Of a stretch of DNA of 64,000 nt, positions 50,705-59,596 are shown piece after piece (the stretch's first letter is position 1; each line of letters starts with the position of its first letter). The position numbers and the translations under genes are program-made. The stretch lies in the NCBI GenBank assembly GCA_037481615.1, contig JBBFLI010000012.1. One strand, 5' to 3'. The notes below the pieces were generated by a model. It was given only the letters and a program-made list of their open reading frames with translations, was not told where the DNA came from and did not search any database. Source of the DNA: SpSt-501 sp037481615. Lineage in GTDB: Bacteria; Desulfobacterota; Desulfobacteria; Desulfobacterales; SpSt-501.

Positions 50705-51988
50705 ATGAGCGAGACCCTGAACCCCTTCGAGATGGCCCAGGCCCAGTTCGACCGCGTCGCCGGGCTGCTGGGCCTGGAGCCCGGCGTGCGCGAGCTTTTG
50801 CGCTGGCCGATGCGCGAATTTCACTTCACCATCCCCGTGCGCATGGACGACGGGACGATGCGGGTCTTCCGCGGCTTCCGCGTCCAGCACAACGACCTGC
50901 GGGGTCCGGCGAAAGGCGGTATCCGCTTTCATCCTCAGGAAACCGCCGACACGGTGCGCGCGCTCGCCACCTGGATGACCTGGAAATGCGCCCTCGTCGA
51001 CATCCCCCTGGGGGGCGGCAAGGGGGGAGTCGTCTGCGACCCGCGGCGCATGTCGCCGCGCGAGCAGGAACAGCTCTGCCGGGGATGGGTGCGCCAGGTG
51101 TTCAAGAACGTCGGCCCGCAGCTCGACGTCCCCGCCCCGGACGTGATGACCAACGCCCAGCACATGCTCTGGATGCTCGACGAATACGAAACGCTCGCCG
51201 GCGGGCATTACCCGGGGTTCATCACCGGCAAGCCGATCGGGATGGGGGGCTCGCTCGGCCGGCGCGAGGCGACGGGCTACGGCGTGATGTACTGTGTGCG
51301 CGAGGCGCTCAAGCGCCGGGGGCGGGACCTGAAAGGGTTGACCGCCTCCTTCCAGGGCTTCGGCAACGTCGCCCAGTATGCGGCGCGCTGGCTCACGCAG
51401 GCCGGCGGCCGCGTGGTCTGCGTCAGCTGTTGGGACGGACGCGAAAACACCGCCTATGCCTACCGCAGGGCGGAAGGCGTCGACCCGGAGTTTCTCGCCT
51501 CCATCACCGACCCCTACGGCGCGATCGACCGCGATCGAGCCCAGGAGGCCGGATACGAGGTGCTCCCCGGCGAGGCCTGGATCCGCGAGCCCGTCGACCT
51601 CCTCGTCCCCTGCGCCCTCGAGCACCAGATCCATGCCGGAAACGTGCGCGAAATCGCCCCGAGCGTGTCCATGATCGCCGAGGGGGCCAACGGCCCCACG
51701 ACCCCCGAGGCCGACCGCATCCTCCAGGAACGCGGGATTTACGTGATCCCCGACTTTCTCTGCAACGCCGGCGGCGTCACCTGCTCCTACTTCGAGCAGG
51801 TGCAGGCGAACATGAACTTCTATTGGGAAAAAGAGGAAGTGCTGCAACGGCTCGACGGCTTCATGACGCGCGCCTTCCACGCGATGGCGGATCTCGCCGA
51901 ACAGCGGCGGGCTTTCACCCGCGACGCCGCCTACATGATCGCCATCGACCGCGTCGCCCAGGCGGCCCGGCTACGGGGCCGGGTCTAA
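50705..51988 (+). CDS. gdhA: Glu/Leu/Phe/Val dehydrogenase, probable glutamate dehydrogenase (427 aa)
   Basis: Substrate-site lysines in GPAKGGIRFHP and LGGGKGGVVCDP and catalytic Asp in DVPAPDVMT; NAD(P) site FQGFGNVAQYAARWL (about 219-233). The core GKPIGMGGSLGRREATGYG is typical of glutamate dehydrogenases; the Gly after MGG rather than a Leu-specific pattern supports GDH over leucine dehydrogenase. It interconverts glutamate and 2-oxoglutarate plus ammonia. Length is normal for the hexameric form. The two-component pair starts 39 bases downstream on the same strand, so regulation may be linked. Confidence 0.93.
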   Translation: MSETLNPFEMAQAQFDRVAGLLGLEPGVRELLRWPMREFHFTIPVRMDDGTMRVFRGFRVQHNDLRGPAKGGIRFHPQETADTVRALATWMTWKCALVDIPLGGGKGGVVCDPRRMSPREQEQLCRGWVRQVFKNVGPQLDVPAPDVMTNAQHMLWMLDEYETLAGGHYPGFITGKPIGMGGSLGRREATGYGVMYCVREALKRRGRDLKGLTASFQGFGNVAQYAARWLTQAGGRVVCVSCWDGRENTAYAYRRAEGVDPEFLASITDPYGAIDRDRAQEAGYEVLPGEAWIREPVDLLVPCALEHQIHAGNVREIAPSVSMIAEGANGPTTPEADRILQERGIYVIPDFLCNAGGVTCSYFEQVQANMNFYWEKEEVLQRLDGFMTRAFHAMADLAEQRRAFTRDAAYMIAIDRVAQAARLRGRV

Positions 51989-52027
51989 AGCCGCCCGGGT
52001 CAAGGCCGTCCCCCGGCGCCTCCGGTC

Positions 52028-53701
52028 ATGACCCGCGATCCGCGCGCACCCTTCCGGGCGTCACCGAGGGGGCCCGGGCTGTCGGAACGACGGGACGTCG
52101 AAGCCCTCTTCGACGACCTGATCGCCCTGGCCGCCGAGGGTCGGCTGACCCTGGCGGCCCTCAAGGAGATCGCCGCGCGGCTGCGGGTTTTTTTCCACTG
52201 CCTGACCGTGGAAATCCTCTGGCGTGAAAAGGGGCGTTGCTTCCACGCCTGCGCGCGTGAGGCGAACACGTCCTGCTGGCGGGAAAAAAAGGACATCACC
52301 CTGCCCGCCTCCCTGGAAGCGCTGGAAACCGTTTCGCCCGCCGTCCGCCGCGCCCTGGAGGCGGGCATCGCCTCCCGCAGCCGCCGCCTCCCCCGCGTGA
52401 TCTCCGTTCCGTCCGGCCCGCCCCCCGCGGCCTCCGGCATATCGGCCTGCAGACCCCGGGCGACGGGGCTCGTGCTCTCGGCCGGCTCCGCCGTCGCCGG
52501 CATCGCCGTCCTCTGCTTCGCCGGGAGCCCCGCCGAGCGGACCCTCTCGCCGGGCCGGCTCGAACGGCTGGCAGGGCTGCTCGGCATCGCGCTCGTTCAC
52601 AACCTGTCCCGTTTCGATCTGCGGGAGCGGATCAAGGAGCTGAGCTGCATGTACCGGCTCGCCGGTCTGGCGGTGGAGCATGCGGACAGCGAGGAGCGTT
52701 TTCTGCAGGAGACCGTCGCCCTTCTGCCGGAGGCATACCAGTACCCGGAGATCGCCTGCGCCCGCATCGTTCTGGGGGAGCGAATTTACCAGAGCGGTCC
52801 TTTCCGCAAGAGCCCCTGGACCCAGGGGGCGTCCATCACCTCGGGGGACCGGGAGTGCGGCCGGGTCGAAGTCGCCTACCGCGTGGCCCGGCCCGAAATC
52901 GACGAGGGCCCCTTTCTGTTCGAAGAAAGGCGGCTGATCGAGTCGGTGGCCCGGGAGATCGGCCTGTTTCTCGAGCGCCGCCGGGCCGAGCGGGAGCAGA
53001 TGCAGCTGAGGGAGCAGCTGTTCCACGCCGAGCGGTTGGCCACCGTCGGAACCCTGGCCGCCGGCGTGGCCCACGAGTTGAACGAGCCGCTGACCGGGAT
53101 CCTGGGGTTCGCCGAGCTCCTGCAGGAGTCGGCCCGCCTCGAGGGGGAAGCCGCCCTCGACCTGCGGCGGATCACGACCGCGGCCCTCCACGCCCGCGAA
53201 ATCGTGCGCAAGCTCCTGCTCTTCGCCCGCCAGATATCCCCCCGCCCCCGACGGGTGGACCTGAACGGCCTCGTCCGCGAGGTCGTCGACTTCCTGGAAC
53301 ACCGGGTGCGCCGTTCCCCCGTGGCGATCGAGCTCCGCCTGGATCCGGGGCTCCCGGCCATCCCCGCGGACGAATCCCAGCTCCGTCAGGTGCTGATCAA
53401 CCTGTGCCTGAACGCCCTCCAGGCCATGCCCGCGGGCGGCCGCCTCACGCTGGCGACCCGTTCGCTGCGCGGCAAGGTCCGGCTCACGGTGCGCGACTCG
53501 GGGCCGGGGATCCCGGAGGAAATCCGGGACAAGATCTTTCTGCCTTTTTTCACCACCAAGCCCATCGGCCAGGGAACGGGACTCGGTCTTGCGGTCGCCC
53601 ACGGCATCGTGAGCGCGCACCGCGGGGAGATCCGGCACATCACCCGGCCGAAAGGCGCCGAGTTCCGGGTGACGCTGCCGTCCTCGGCCTTCGGTGGTTG
53701 A
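52028..53701 (+). CDS. Soluble sensor histidine kinase with GAF-like region (557 aa)
   Basis: No membrane segment or signal peptide, so cytoplasmic. The N-terminal half is GAF-like (about 25-310; SCMYRLAGLAVEHADSEERF begins a second sensory segment). Kinase core: H-box ATVGTLAAGVAHELNEPLTG with the phospho-acceptor His at about 349, N-box QVLINLCLNALQAM, G1 VRDSGPGIPEE and G2 GTGLGLAVAHGIV. It probably phosphorylates the adjacent regulator, whose gene begins 12 bases downstream. The NtrB-like kinase core and GDH upstream suggest a nitrogen or redox signal, but that is inference. Confidence 0.93.
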   Translation: MTRDPRAPFRASPRGPGLSERRDVEALFDDLIALAAEGRLTLAALKEIAARLRVFFHCLTVEILWREKGRCFHACAREANTSCWREKKDITLPASLEALETVSPAVRRALEAGIASRSRRLPRVISVPSGPPPAASGISACRPRATGLVLSAGSAVAGIAVLCFAGSPAERTLSPGRLERLAGLLGIALVHNLSRFDLRERIKELSCMYRLAGLAVEHADSEERFLQETVALLPEAYQYPEIACARIVLGERIYQSGPFRKSPWTQGASITSGDRECGRVEVAYRVARPEIDEGPFLFEERRLIESVAREIGLFLERRRAEREQMQLREQLFHAERLATVGTLAAGVAHELNEPLTGILGFAELLQESARLEGEAALDLRRITTAALHAREIVRKLLLFARQISPRPRRVDLNGLVREVVDFLEHRVRRSPVAIELRLDPGLPAIPADESQLRQVLINLCLNALQAMPAGGRLTLATRSLRGKVRLTVRDSGPGIPEEIRDKIFLPFFTTKPIGQGTGLGLAVAHGIVSAHRGEIRHITRPKGAEFRVTLPSSAFGG

Positions 53702-53713
53702 GACCGCCGACGC

Positions 53714-55084
53714 ATGCCGCCCCCCTCCTCCGCCCCCCCCGCCGTGATCCTGGCCGTCGACGATTCGCCCGACGCCCTGGAGCTCATCCGGCGGCACCTC
53801 GCCCCGGCCGGCTACCGCGTCCTCACCGCCTCAAACGCGGAAGAGGCCGCCCGGCGGATCGAGGAGGAACCCGTCGATCTCGTGATCACGGACATGAGAA
53901 TGCCGGGGAAGAGCGGTCTGGACCTCGTCCGGCACATCCGTTCCCGCTTCCGGGAGGTCGGCCTCCTGATGGTCACGGGCTACCCCTCCATCGGCGGAGC
54001 GGTGGAGGCGGTGCGCCTGGGGGCCGAGGATTACCTGGCCAAGCCTTTCACCCGGGGCGAGCTGTTGCGCTCCGTGGCGAACGCCTTGGAGCAGCGCCGC
54101 CTGCGGTCGTCCGCGCCGATCCCGGCCGGCCCGGCCGGCCTTCTCGGCGCCTCGGCGGCCATGCGGCCCATCTTCTACGCGATCGAGAAGGCCGCCGCCG
54201 TCAACGCGACCGTGCTGATCACGGGCGAAAGCGGGACGGGAAAGGAACTCGTGGCCCGGGCGATCCACTACCGCAGCCCCCGCGCCCCCCATCCGTTCGT
54301 GCCCGTCAACTGCGGAGGCATCCCGGAATCCCTGCTGGAAAGCGAGCTCTTCGGTCATGTCCAGGGGGCCTTCACCGGCGCCACCGTCACCCGGGCCGGC
54401 TTTTTCCAGACGGGCGACCGCGGCACGATCTTCCTCGACGAAGTGGCGGAGATGAGCCTCGCCATGCAGGTCAAGCTGCTGCGCGTCCTGCAGGAGAAGG
54501 AAATCACGCTCGTCGGCTCGGCCCGCCCCCTGAAGGTGGACGTACGCATCATCGCCGGGACGAACAAGAACCTGGAGGGCTTGATTCGCGCCGGAAGATT
54601 CCGGGAGGACCTCTACTACCGCCTCCATGTCATCGGGATCGAGCTGCCGCCGCTTCGGGCGCGCGGCGACGATGTCCTGCTGCTCACGCACCATTTCACC
54701 GCCAAGTACGCGGCGGAAATGGGGCGCCCCAGCCCCCGCTTCACCGAGGCCGCCCTCGAAGCCCTGCGGCGTCACCCCTGGCCGGGCAACGTGCGCGAAC
54801 TCGAAAACCTGGTGCAGCGCCTGCTGGCGCTGGTCGAAGGCGACACCGTCGACGTGGCGGACCTGCCGGCGGGAATGCGCTCCGAGGGGTTCTTCGACGA
54901 ACGACGGCTCGATCGCCCACTCGCCGAGGTCGAGCGCGAATACGTGCAACGGGTCCTGGAACGCTGCGGCGGGAACAAGAGCCGGGCGGCCCGGGTGCTC
55001 GGCATCGACCGCAAGACGCTCCGGGAAAAACTCCGGGCTCCCGTCGGGGGGGCGAAGGGACCCGGCGGCGGAACCGCGCGCTGA
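53714..55084 (+). CDS. NtrC-family sigma-54 response regulator (456 aa)
   Basis: Receiver domain (1-125) with acidic pair Asp16-Asp17, phospho-acceptor Asp60 in LVITDMRMPG, and the switch Lys in DYLAKPF. AAA+ domain (about 140-375) with Walker A GESGTGKE and the sigma-54 contact loop GAFTGA (about 218-223), and a Fis-type HTH at the C-terminus (NKSRAARVLGIDRKTLREKL, about 430-450). It activates sigma-54 RNA polymerase at enhancer-linked promoters. Partner of the upstream kinase. No good sigma-54 promoter was seen next to the two neighbouring operons. Confidence 0.95.
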   Translation: MPPPSSAPPAVILAVDDSPDALELIRRHLAPAGYRVLTASNAEEAARRIEEEPVDLVITDMRMPGKSGLDLVRHIRSRFREVGLLMVTGYPSIGGAVEAVRLGAEDYLAKPFTRGELLRSVANALEQRRLRSSAPIPAGPAGLLGASAAMRPIFYAIEKAAAVNATVLITGESGTGKELVARAIHYRSPRAPHPFVPVNCGGIPESLLESELFGHVQGAFTGATVTRAGFFQTGDRGTIFLDEVAEMSLAMQVKLLRVLQEKEITLVGSARPLKVDVRIIAGTNKNLEGLIRAGRFREDLYYRLHVIGIELPPLRARGDDVLLLTHHFTAKYAAEMGRPSPRFTEAALEALRRHPWPGNVRELENLVQRLLALVEGDTVDVADLPAGMRSEGFFDERRLDRPLAEVEREYVQRVLERCGGNKSRAARVLGIDRKTLREKLRAPVGGAKGPGGGTAR

Positions 55085-55104
55085 GCCGCCCGGCCTCCGT
55101 GGCC

Positions 55105-55131
55105 GGGGGGGGCTCCGGCGGAGCCCCCCCC
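55105..55131. terminator. Strong GC hairpin after the response regulator
   Basis: A 12-base perfect stem (55105-55116 with 55120-55131) and a GGC loop, followed by TTGAAA only. The hairpin would be very stable but the T-run is weak, so it may be a terminator with Rho help or a 3' stabiliser. Confidence 0.5.
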
Positions 55132-55222
55132 TTGAAAGGGGCCTCGGCTCGGGGTAGGCTGGGATTCCACGCGACGACGATCGCGCGCCCTTCCCTCCCG
55201 GCCGTTGCGGGGGAGATCCGCC

Positions 55223-56257
55223 ATGCGCACGATGCAGGCCCTGGTCAAAGCCGAAGCCGCCCCGGGGCTCCGTCTCGTGGAGGTCCCCCTTCCTGAAATC
55301 GGCATCAACGACGTCCTGATCCGCATTCACAAGACCTCCATCTGCGGCACGGATCTGCACATCTACGACTGGGACGACTGGGCGCGCCGAACGATCCCCG
55401 TCCCGATGGTCATCGGGCACGAGTTCGTGGGCCGCGTAGCCGCCGTCGGTGAAAACGTCCACGACTTCCGCGAGGGGGATCTCGTCTCCGGGGAGGGCCA
55501 CCTCGTCTGCGGCCGGTGCCGCAACTGCCTGGCCGGCCGTCGGCACCTCTGCCCGCACACGCGCGGGATCGGCGTCAACCACCCGGGGGCCTTCGCCGAG
55601 TACCTCTGCCTGCCCGTGACCAACGTCTGGTATTGCGACCCCGCCATCCCGACCGACGTCCTCTCCTGCTTCGACCCCCTGGGAAACGCCACCCACACCG
55701 CGCTCTCCTTCAACGTCCTGGGCGAGGACGTCCTCGTCACGGGGGCCGGGCCGATCGGGTGCATGGCGGCCGCGATCGTGCGCCACGCCGGCGCCCGCCA
55801 CGTGGTCGTCACCGAGCCCAACCCCTACCGCCGGGAGATCGCCGCGCGGATGGGGGCGAGCGTCGTCCTGGACCCCGGCCGGGACTCTCTGGCGGAGGTG
55901 CAGCGCCGCCTGGGGATGAAGGAGGGCTTCGACGTCGGCCTCGAGATGTCGGGCAGCCCGCAGGCCCTGCGCGAAATGCTCGCCCAGATGTGCCACGGCG
56001 GCAAGATCGCGCTCCTCGGCCTGCTGCCGCGGGACACGGCCGTCGACTGGAACACGGTCATCTTCAACGGCCTTACCCTCAAGGGCATCTACGGCCGGGA
56101 GATGTACGAGACCTGGTACAAGATGACCGTGATGATCCAGAGCGGCCTGGACATCACGCCGGTGATCACCCATCGCTTTCCCTTCACCGCCTTCGAGGAG
56201 GGGTTCGACGTCGTGCGTTCCGGAAAGGCGGGAAAGGTCATCCTGGAGTGGGAGTGA
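55223..56257 (+). CDS. tdh: L-threonine 3-dehydrogenase (344 aa)
   Basis: Zinc-dependent medium-chain dehydrogenase: catalytic zinc Cys41 in SICGTDLHIYDWDDWA and His66-Glu67 in IGHEFVGRV, structural zinc Cys residues in GHLVCGRCRNCLAGRRHLC and the NAD site VTGAGPIGCMAAA. CGTDLHIYxWDxWA and TPHTRGIGVNHPG are specific for TDH within the family. Oxidises threonine to 2-amino-3-ketobutyrate. The ATG at 55223 matches the E. coli length (341 aa). Followed by the ligase that uses its product, so the two form the threonine-to-glycine route. Confidence 0.93.
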   Translation: MRTMQALVKAEAAPGLRLVEVPLPEIGINDVLIRIHKTSICGTDLHIYDWDDWARRTIPVPMVIGHEFVGRVAAVGENVHDFREGDLVSGEGHLVCGRCRNCLAGRRHLCPHTRGIGVNHPGAFAEYLCLPVTNVWYCDPAIPTDVLSCFDPLGNATHTALSFNVLGEDVLVTGAGPIGCMAAAIVRHAGARHVVVTEPNPYRREIAARMGASVVLDPGRDSLAEVQRRLGMKEGFDVGLEMSGSPQALREMLAQMCHGGKIALLGLLPRDTAVDWNTVIFNGLTLKGIYGREMYETWYKMTVMIQSGLDITPVITHRFPFTAFEEGFDVVRSGKAGKVILEWE

Positions 56258-56299
56258 AGCCCGCGGGCCGTGCCGCGCGCGGGGAAAGGATCCGGCCCC

Positions 56300-57526
56300 A
56301 TGTCCCTCGATCTTCTCGACGGCGCGCTCGCCCGGGAGCTCTCGGCCCTCGCCGCGGAAGGCCGGGCCAAGCCGCCCGAGCGGGTGATCACCGGCTACCT
56401 CCCCGCCGAGGGCGACCGCGGGCCGCGCTTCCGCCTGCAGGGCACGGACCGGCTTTTCCTGCGCATGAACGCGAACGACTACCTCTCCCTCTCCCACCAC
56501 CCGGAACTCCTCCGCGCCGCGGAGGAGGCGAGCCGCGCGCTGGGCGTGGGCCCCGGGGCCGTGCGTTTCATCGACGGCACCTTCTCCCCCCACGTGGCCC
56601 TCGAGGAGGCGATCGCCCGTTTCGTGGGCAAGCCCGCGGCGCGGATCTTCAGCTCGGCCTACGCGGCGAACCTGGGGCTCGCGCTCGCGATCACCCAGGC
56701 CCGCACCTTCTGGATCGGGGACGCCCTCAACCACAACAGCATCATCCGCGCCCAGCGCATCGCAGGGGTCCCCCCGGGGCGCAAGGCGGTCTTCGCCCAC
56801 AACGACCTCGACGACCTCGCGCGCAGGCTCGGAGCCGTCCCCGCGGAGATCGAGCGCGTGGTGGTCGTCTTCGACGGGGTCTTCAGCATGCGCGGCGATC
56901 ACGCGCCGCTCTCCGGGATCGTGGAGGTGCTCGCCCCCCACCGAGAACGCTTTCCGCAGGGACTCGTCACGGTGATGGACGACTCCCACGGCATCGGCGC
57001 CTTCGGGCCGTCGGGCCGGGGGACGGCCGAGGTGTGCGGTGCCGCGGCCGACATCGTGGTCGGGACCTTCGGCAAGGCCTTCGGGGCGAACGGCGGCTTC
57101 GTCGCCGCCAGCCGGACGGTCGTCGAAGCGCTCCGCCAGAGGGCCGACACCACGATCTACAGCAACCCCCCGGGGGTCGGCGACTGCGCCGCCGCCCTCC
57201 GGGCGCTCGCGCTCTGCGACCGCCCGGAGGGACGAAGACGCCTCGGCCGCCTGCAGGAGCTCGCCGGCCGGCTCCGAAGCGGGGTCGCCGCCCTCGGTTG
57301 GCGCACGCTGCCCGGGCGACACCCCATCGTCCCCCTGGTGACGGGGGAGACCCCCCGCACGCACCTCCTCGTCGAACATCTGTTCCGCCGGGACATCCTT
57401 GCCACCGGGCTCACCTTCCCCGTCGTCCCGCGCGGCGAGGAAACCGTCCGCTTCCAGGTCAACGCCGACCACACCCCCGAGGACATCGACCGCGTGCTCG
57501 CCGCGCTCGCCGACTTCCGATGCTGA
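56300..57526 (+). CDS. kbl: 2-Amino-3-ketobutyrate CoA ligase / KBL-type aminoacyltransferase (408 aa)
   Basis: Alpha-oxoamine synthase with the PLP Lys in VVGTFGKAFGANGGF, the NDYLSLSHHPEL opening, and VMDDSHGIGAFGPSGRGT. The family includes KBL and AONS (BioF), and by motifs alone they are hard to separate; the tdh gene directly upstream makes KBL by far the better assignment. It cleaves 2-amino-3-ketobutyrate with CoA into glycine and acetyl-CoA. ATG at 56300 follows GAAAGGATCC. It overlaps rsmD by seven bases. Confidence 0.9.
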   Translation: MSLDLLDGALARELSALAAEGRAKPPERVITGYLPAEGDRGPRFRLQGTDRLFLRMNANDYLSLSHHPELLRAAEEASRALGVGPGAVRFIDGTFSPHVALEEAIARFVGKPAARIFSSAYAANLGLALAITQARTFWIGDALNHNSIIRAQRIAGVPPGRKAVFAHNDLDDLARRLGAVPAEIERVVVVFDGVFSMRGDHAPLSGIVEVLAPHRERFPQGLVTVMDDSHGIGAFGPSGRGTAEVCGAAADIVVGTFGKAFGANGGFVAASRTVVEALRQRADTTIYSNPPGVGDCAAALRALALCDRPEGRRRLGRLQELAGRLRSGVAALGWRTLPGRHPIVPLVTGETPRTHLLVEHLFRRDILATGLTFPVVPRGEETVRFQVNADHTPEDIDRVLAALADFRC

Positions 57527-58077
57527 GGGTCATCGCCGGGGAATTGCGCGGCCGCAGGCTGCGCACGCCTTCGGGCCGCACCACGCGGCCGACCGCGGAC
57601 CGGACGCGGGAGGCGGTCTTCAACATCCTGGGCGCGCGGCTGCTGGGAGGCTGGGTTCTCGATCTCTTCGCGGGAAGCGGCGCCTTCGGGATCGAGGCGC
57701 TGAGCCGGGGTGCCGCGGGGGCGGTCTTCGTGGAAAACGACCGCCGGGCCTTCGCCGTGCTGCAGCGCAACCTCGCCGATCTCGGCCTGCTCGGCCGCAG
57801 CCGGGCGTTCCTGCGCGACGCGGCCCGCGGCCTGGGCTTTCTGGCCGGCGAGGGCTTCCGTTTCCGGATCGCCTTTCTCGACCCGCCCTACGGCGCAGGG
57901 CTCGTGGTCCCGGCCCTCCAGGGCCTCCTCGCCGCAGCATGCATGGACCCCGGAGGCCTGATCGTGGTCGAACACTCCGCCGGCGAAGGGCTTCCGGAAA
58001 CCGTCGCCTCCCTGCGGAGAAGCGATCGGCGCCGCTACGGGGACACCCTTGTTTCCTTTTATTCTTCCGTGCTATGA
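57520..58077 (+). CDS. rsmD: 16S rRNA (guanine966-N2)-methyltransferase RsmD (185 aa)
   Basis: Starts MLRVIAGELRGRRLRTPSGR with the RsmD opening, then TRPTADRTREAVFNIL, the SAM motif VLDLFAGSGAFGIEALSRGA (47-66) and the target-base motif AFLDPPYGAG (about 122-131). Methylates G966 of 16S rRNA. Overlaps the kbl stop by 7 bases and is followed by coaD, the classic rsmD-coaD pairing. Confidence 0.95.
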   Translation: MLRVIAGELRGRRLRTPSGRTTRPTADRTREAVFNILGARLLGGWVLDLFAGSGAFGIEALSRGAAGAVFVENDRRAFAVLQRNLADLGLLGRSRAFLRDAARGLGFLAGEGFRFRIAFLDPPYGAGLVVPALQGLLAAACMDPGGLIVVEHSAGEGLPETVASLRRSDRRRYGDTLVSFYSSVL

Positions 58078-58134
58078 GGCACTGGCCGCAAGCGGCCGGC
58101 CCCGCGCCGCCGTGCACCTTCCGGGGGACATGCC

Positions 58135-58650
58135 GTGGAACGCATCGCCATCTATCCCGGGTCCTTCGACCCCGTGACCTACGGGCATCTCGACGTCGTG
58201 GAGCGCGGGCTGCGTCTCTTCGACCGCATCGTGGTGACCATTCTCAAAAACCCGCGCAAACAGTTCCTCTTCGGTCTGGAGGAGCGGCTGGAGATGCTCC
58301 AGGCGAGCCTGACCGACTTCCGCCGCGTCGAGATCGACACCTTCGACGGCCTGCTCGTGGAATATGCCACGCGCCGCGGCGCCCAGGCGATCCTGCGCGG
58401 GCTGCGTGCGCTCTCGGATTTCGAATACGAATTCCAGATGGCCCTCATGAACCGGCGGCTCAACCGGGACATCCAGACGGTGTTTCTGATGACCGGGATG
58501 CGCTGGATCTACACGAGCTCCTCGATCATCAAGGAGGCCGCGCAATTCGGCGGCAACATCGAGGGCATGGTCCCCCCGGTGGTCCTCGAGCGGCTGGAGC
58601 GGAAATTCCCGCTCCTCGCCCGGGCCCGACGGGAGCAGGCCGCCGAGTAG
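58135..58650 (+). CDS. coaD: Phosphopantetheine adenylyltransferase (171 aa)
   Basis: Nucleotidyltransferase with the (H/T)xGH motif TYGHLD (His18) after YPGSFDP, and the ISSS-type motif YTSSSIIKEAAQFGG (about 121-135). Transfers AMP from ATP to 4'-phosphopantetheine in coenzyme A synthesis. Starts with GTG (58135) in the usual place; slightly long for the family because of a C-terminal extension. Downstream of rsmD as in many genomes. Confidence 0.95.
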   Translation: MERIAIYPGSFDPVTYGHLDVVERGLRLFDRIVVTILKNPRKQFLFGLEERLEMLQASLTDFRRVEIDTFDGLLVEYATRRGAQAILRGLRALSDFEYEFQMALMNRRLNRDIQTVFLMTGMRWIYTSSSIIKEAAQFGGNIEGMVPPVVLERLERKFPLLARARREQAAE

Positions 58651-58654
58651 GCGG

Positions 58655-59569
58655 ATGGATCTCTGGCAGCTGCACATTTTCTGCCGGGTCGTGGAGACCC
58701 GCAGCTTCTCCAAGGCGGCCGAGCGGGTCCGGCTCTCCCAGCCCACCGTCAGCAGCCACATCAAGGACCTCGAGGACCACTTCGGCTGCCCCCTGATCGA
58801 CCGCCTGAGCCGCCAGGCCCTCCCGACCCAGGCCGGTGAACTCCTCTACGGCTACGCCCTGCGGCTCCTTGCGTTGCGCGACGAAATCGAGGCCGTCATG
58901 GCCCGCTACCAGGGCAAGAGCCTGGGGCGGCTCACCGTCGGGGGGAGCACCATTCCGGGGGGCTATCTCTTGCCGCAGATCGTCGGCCGCTTCCAGAAGC
59001 GACACCCGGGGGTCACGCTCGCTCTCGTGGTCGCGGACACCGGGGAGATCATCCGGCGGGTGCTCGAGGGGACCCTCGAGCTGGGGGTGGTCGGCGCCGC
59101 GCCGCGAAACCGGCAGCTCGTGCACGAGATGCTGCTCGCCGACCGCCTGCAGCTGGTCGTTCCCCGGAACCACCCCTGGGCGTCGCGCCGCGAGGTGCCC
59201 TTCTCGCTGCTGCAGCAGGAGCCGTTCATCCTGCGGGAGGAGGGCTCCGGGACGCGGCAGGCGATCGAGGAGGCGCTGCGGCGCGCGGGGCGCGGAATCG
59301 GGGATCTGCGCGTGGTCGCGGAAATGGGAAGCACGGAAGCGGTGCGCCAGGCGATCCGGGAGGGGGTCGGGGTATCGATCCTCTCGGAGCTGGCGGTCCG
59401 CGAGGATCTGGCCGCAGGCCGCCTCGCGGCGCTGCGCGTCGCGGGGTTGGCGCTGCGGCGGCACTTCCACCTCATCCACCACCGACAGCGGCAGCCGGGC
59501 CCGCTGGCCGTCGAATTCACCGCCTTTCTCAAGGAAAGCCTGGCGTCGCGGCACGCCGACGGGCCGTGA
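58655..59569 (+). CDS. LysR-family transcriptional regulator (304 aa)
   Basis: N-terminal winged HTH (1-60; FCRVVETRSFSKAAERVRLS and QPTVSSHIKDLEDHFGCPLI), then the LysR effector domain (about 90-300) with PGGYLLPQIVGRFQKRHPGV and LRVVAEMGSTEAVRQAIREG. The HTH variant QPTVSSHIKDLE matches the subgroup often annotated as selenium-metabolism-associated LysR or YeiE-like. Five bases after coaD, so it may be co-transcribed with it. The target genes and effector are unknown. Confidence 0.88.
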   Translation: MDLWQLHIFCRVVETRSFSKAAERVRLSQPTVSSHIKDLEDHFGCPLIDRLSRQALPTQAGELLYGYALRLLALRDEIEAVMARYQGKSLGRLTVGGSTIPGGYLLPQIVGRFQKRHPGVTLALVVADTGEIIRRVLEGTLELGVVGAAPRNRQLVHEMLLADRLQLVVPRNHPWASRREVPFSLLQQEPFILREEGSGTRQAIEEALRRAGRGIGDLRVVAEMGSTEAVRQAIREGVGVSILSELAVREDLAAGRLAALRVAGLALRRHFHLIHHRQRQPGPLAVEFTAFLKESLASRHADGP

Positions 59570-59596
59570 ACGCCCTGCGGGCGGGCCCGCCCCCGC

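Noticed and set aside
53831..57472. A 1213-codon open frame on the minus strand across the response regulator, tdh and kbl
   Set aside because: It is the antisense shadow of three clear genes; its translation is Asp/Gly/Arg/Val-rich low-complexity sequence without domains. GC-rich codon use keeps antisense frames open.
55516..58077. A long plus-strand frame overlapping tdh and kbl in another frame and ending in rsmD
   Set aside because: Only the last 185 codons (rsmD) look like protein; the first part is Arg/Pro/Gly-rich out-of-frame translation.
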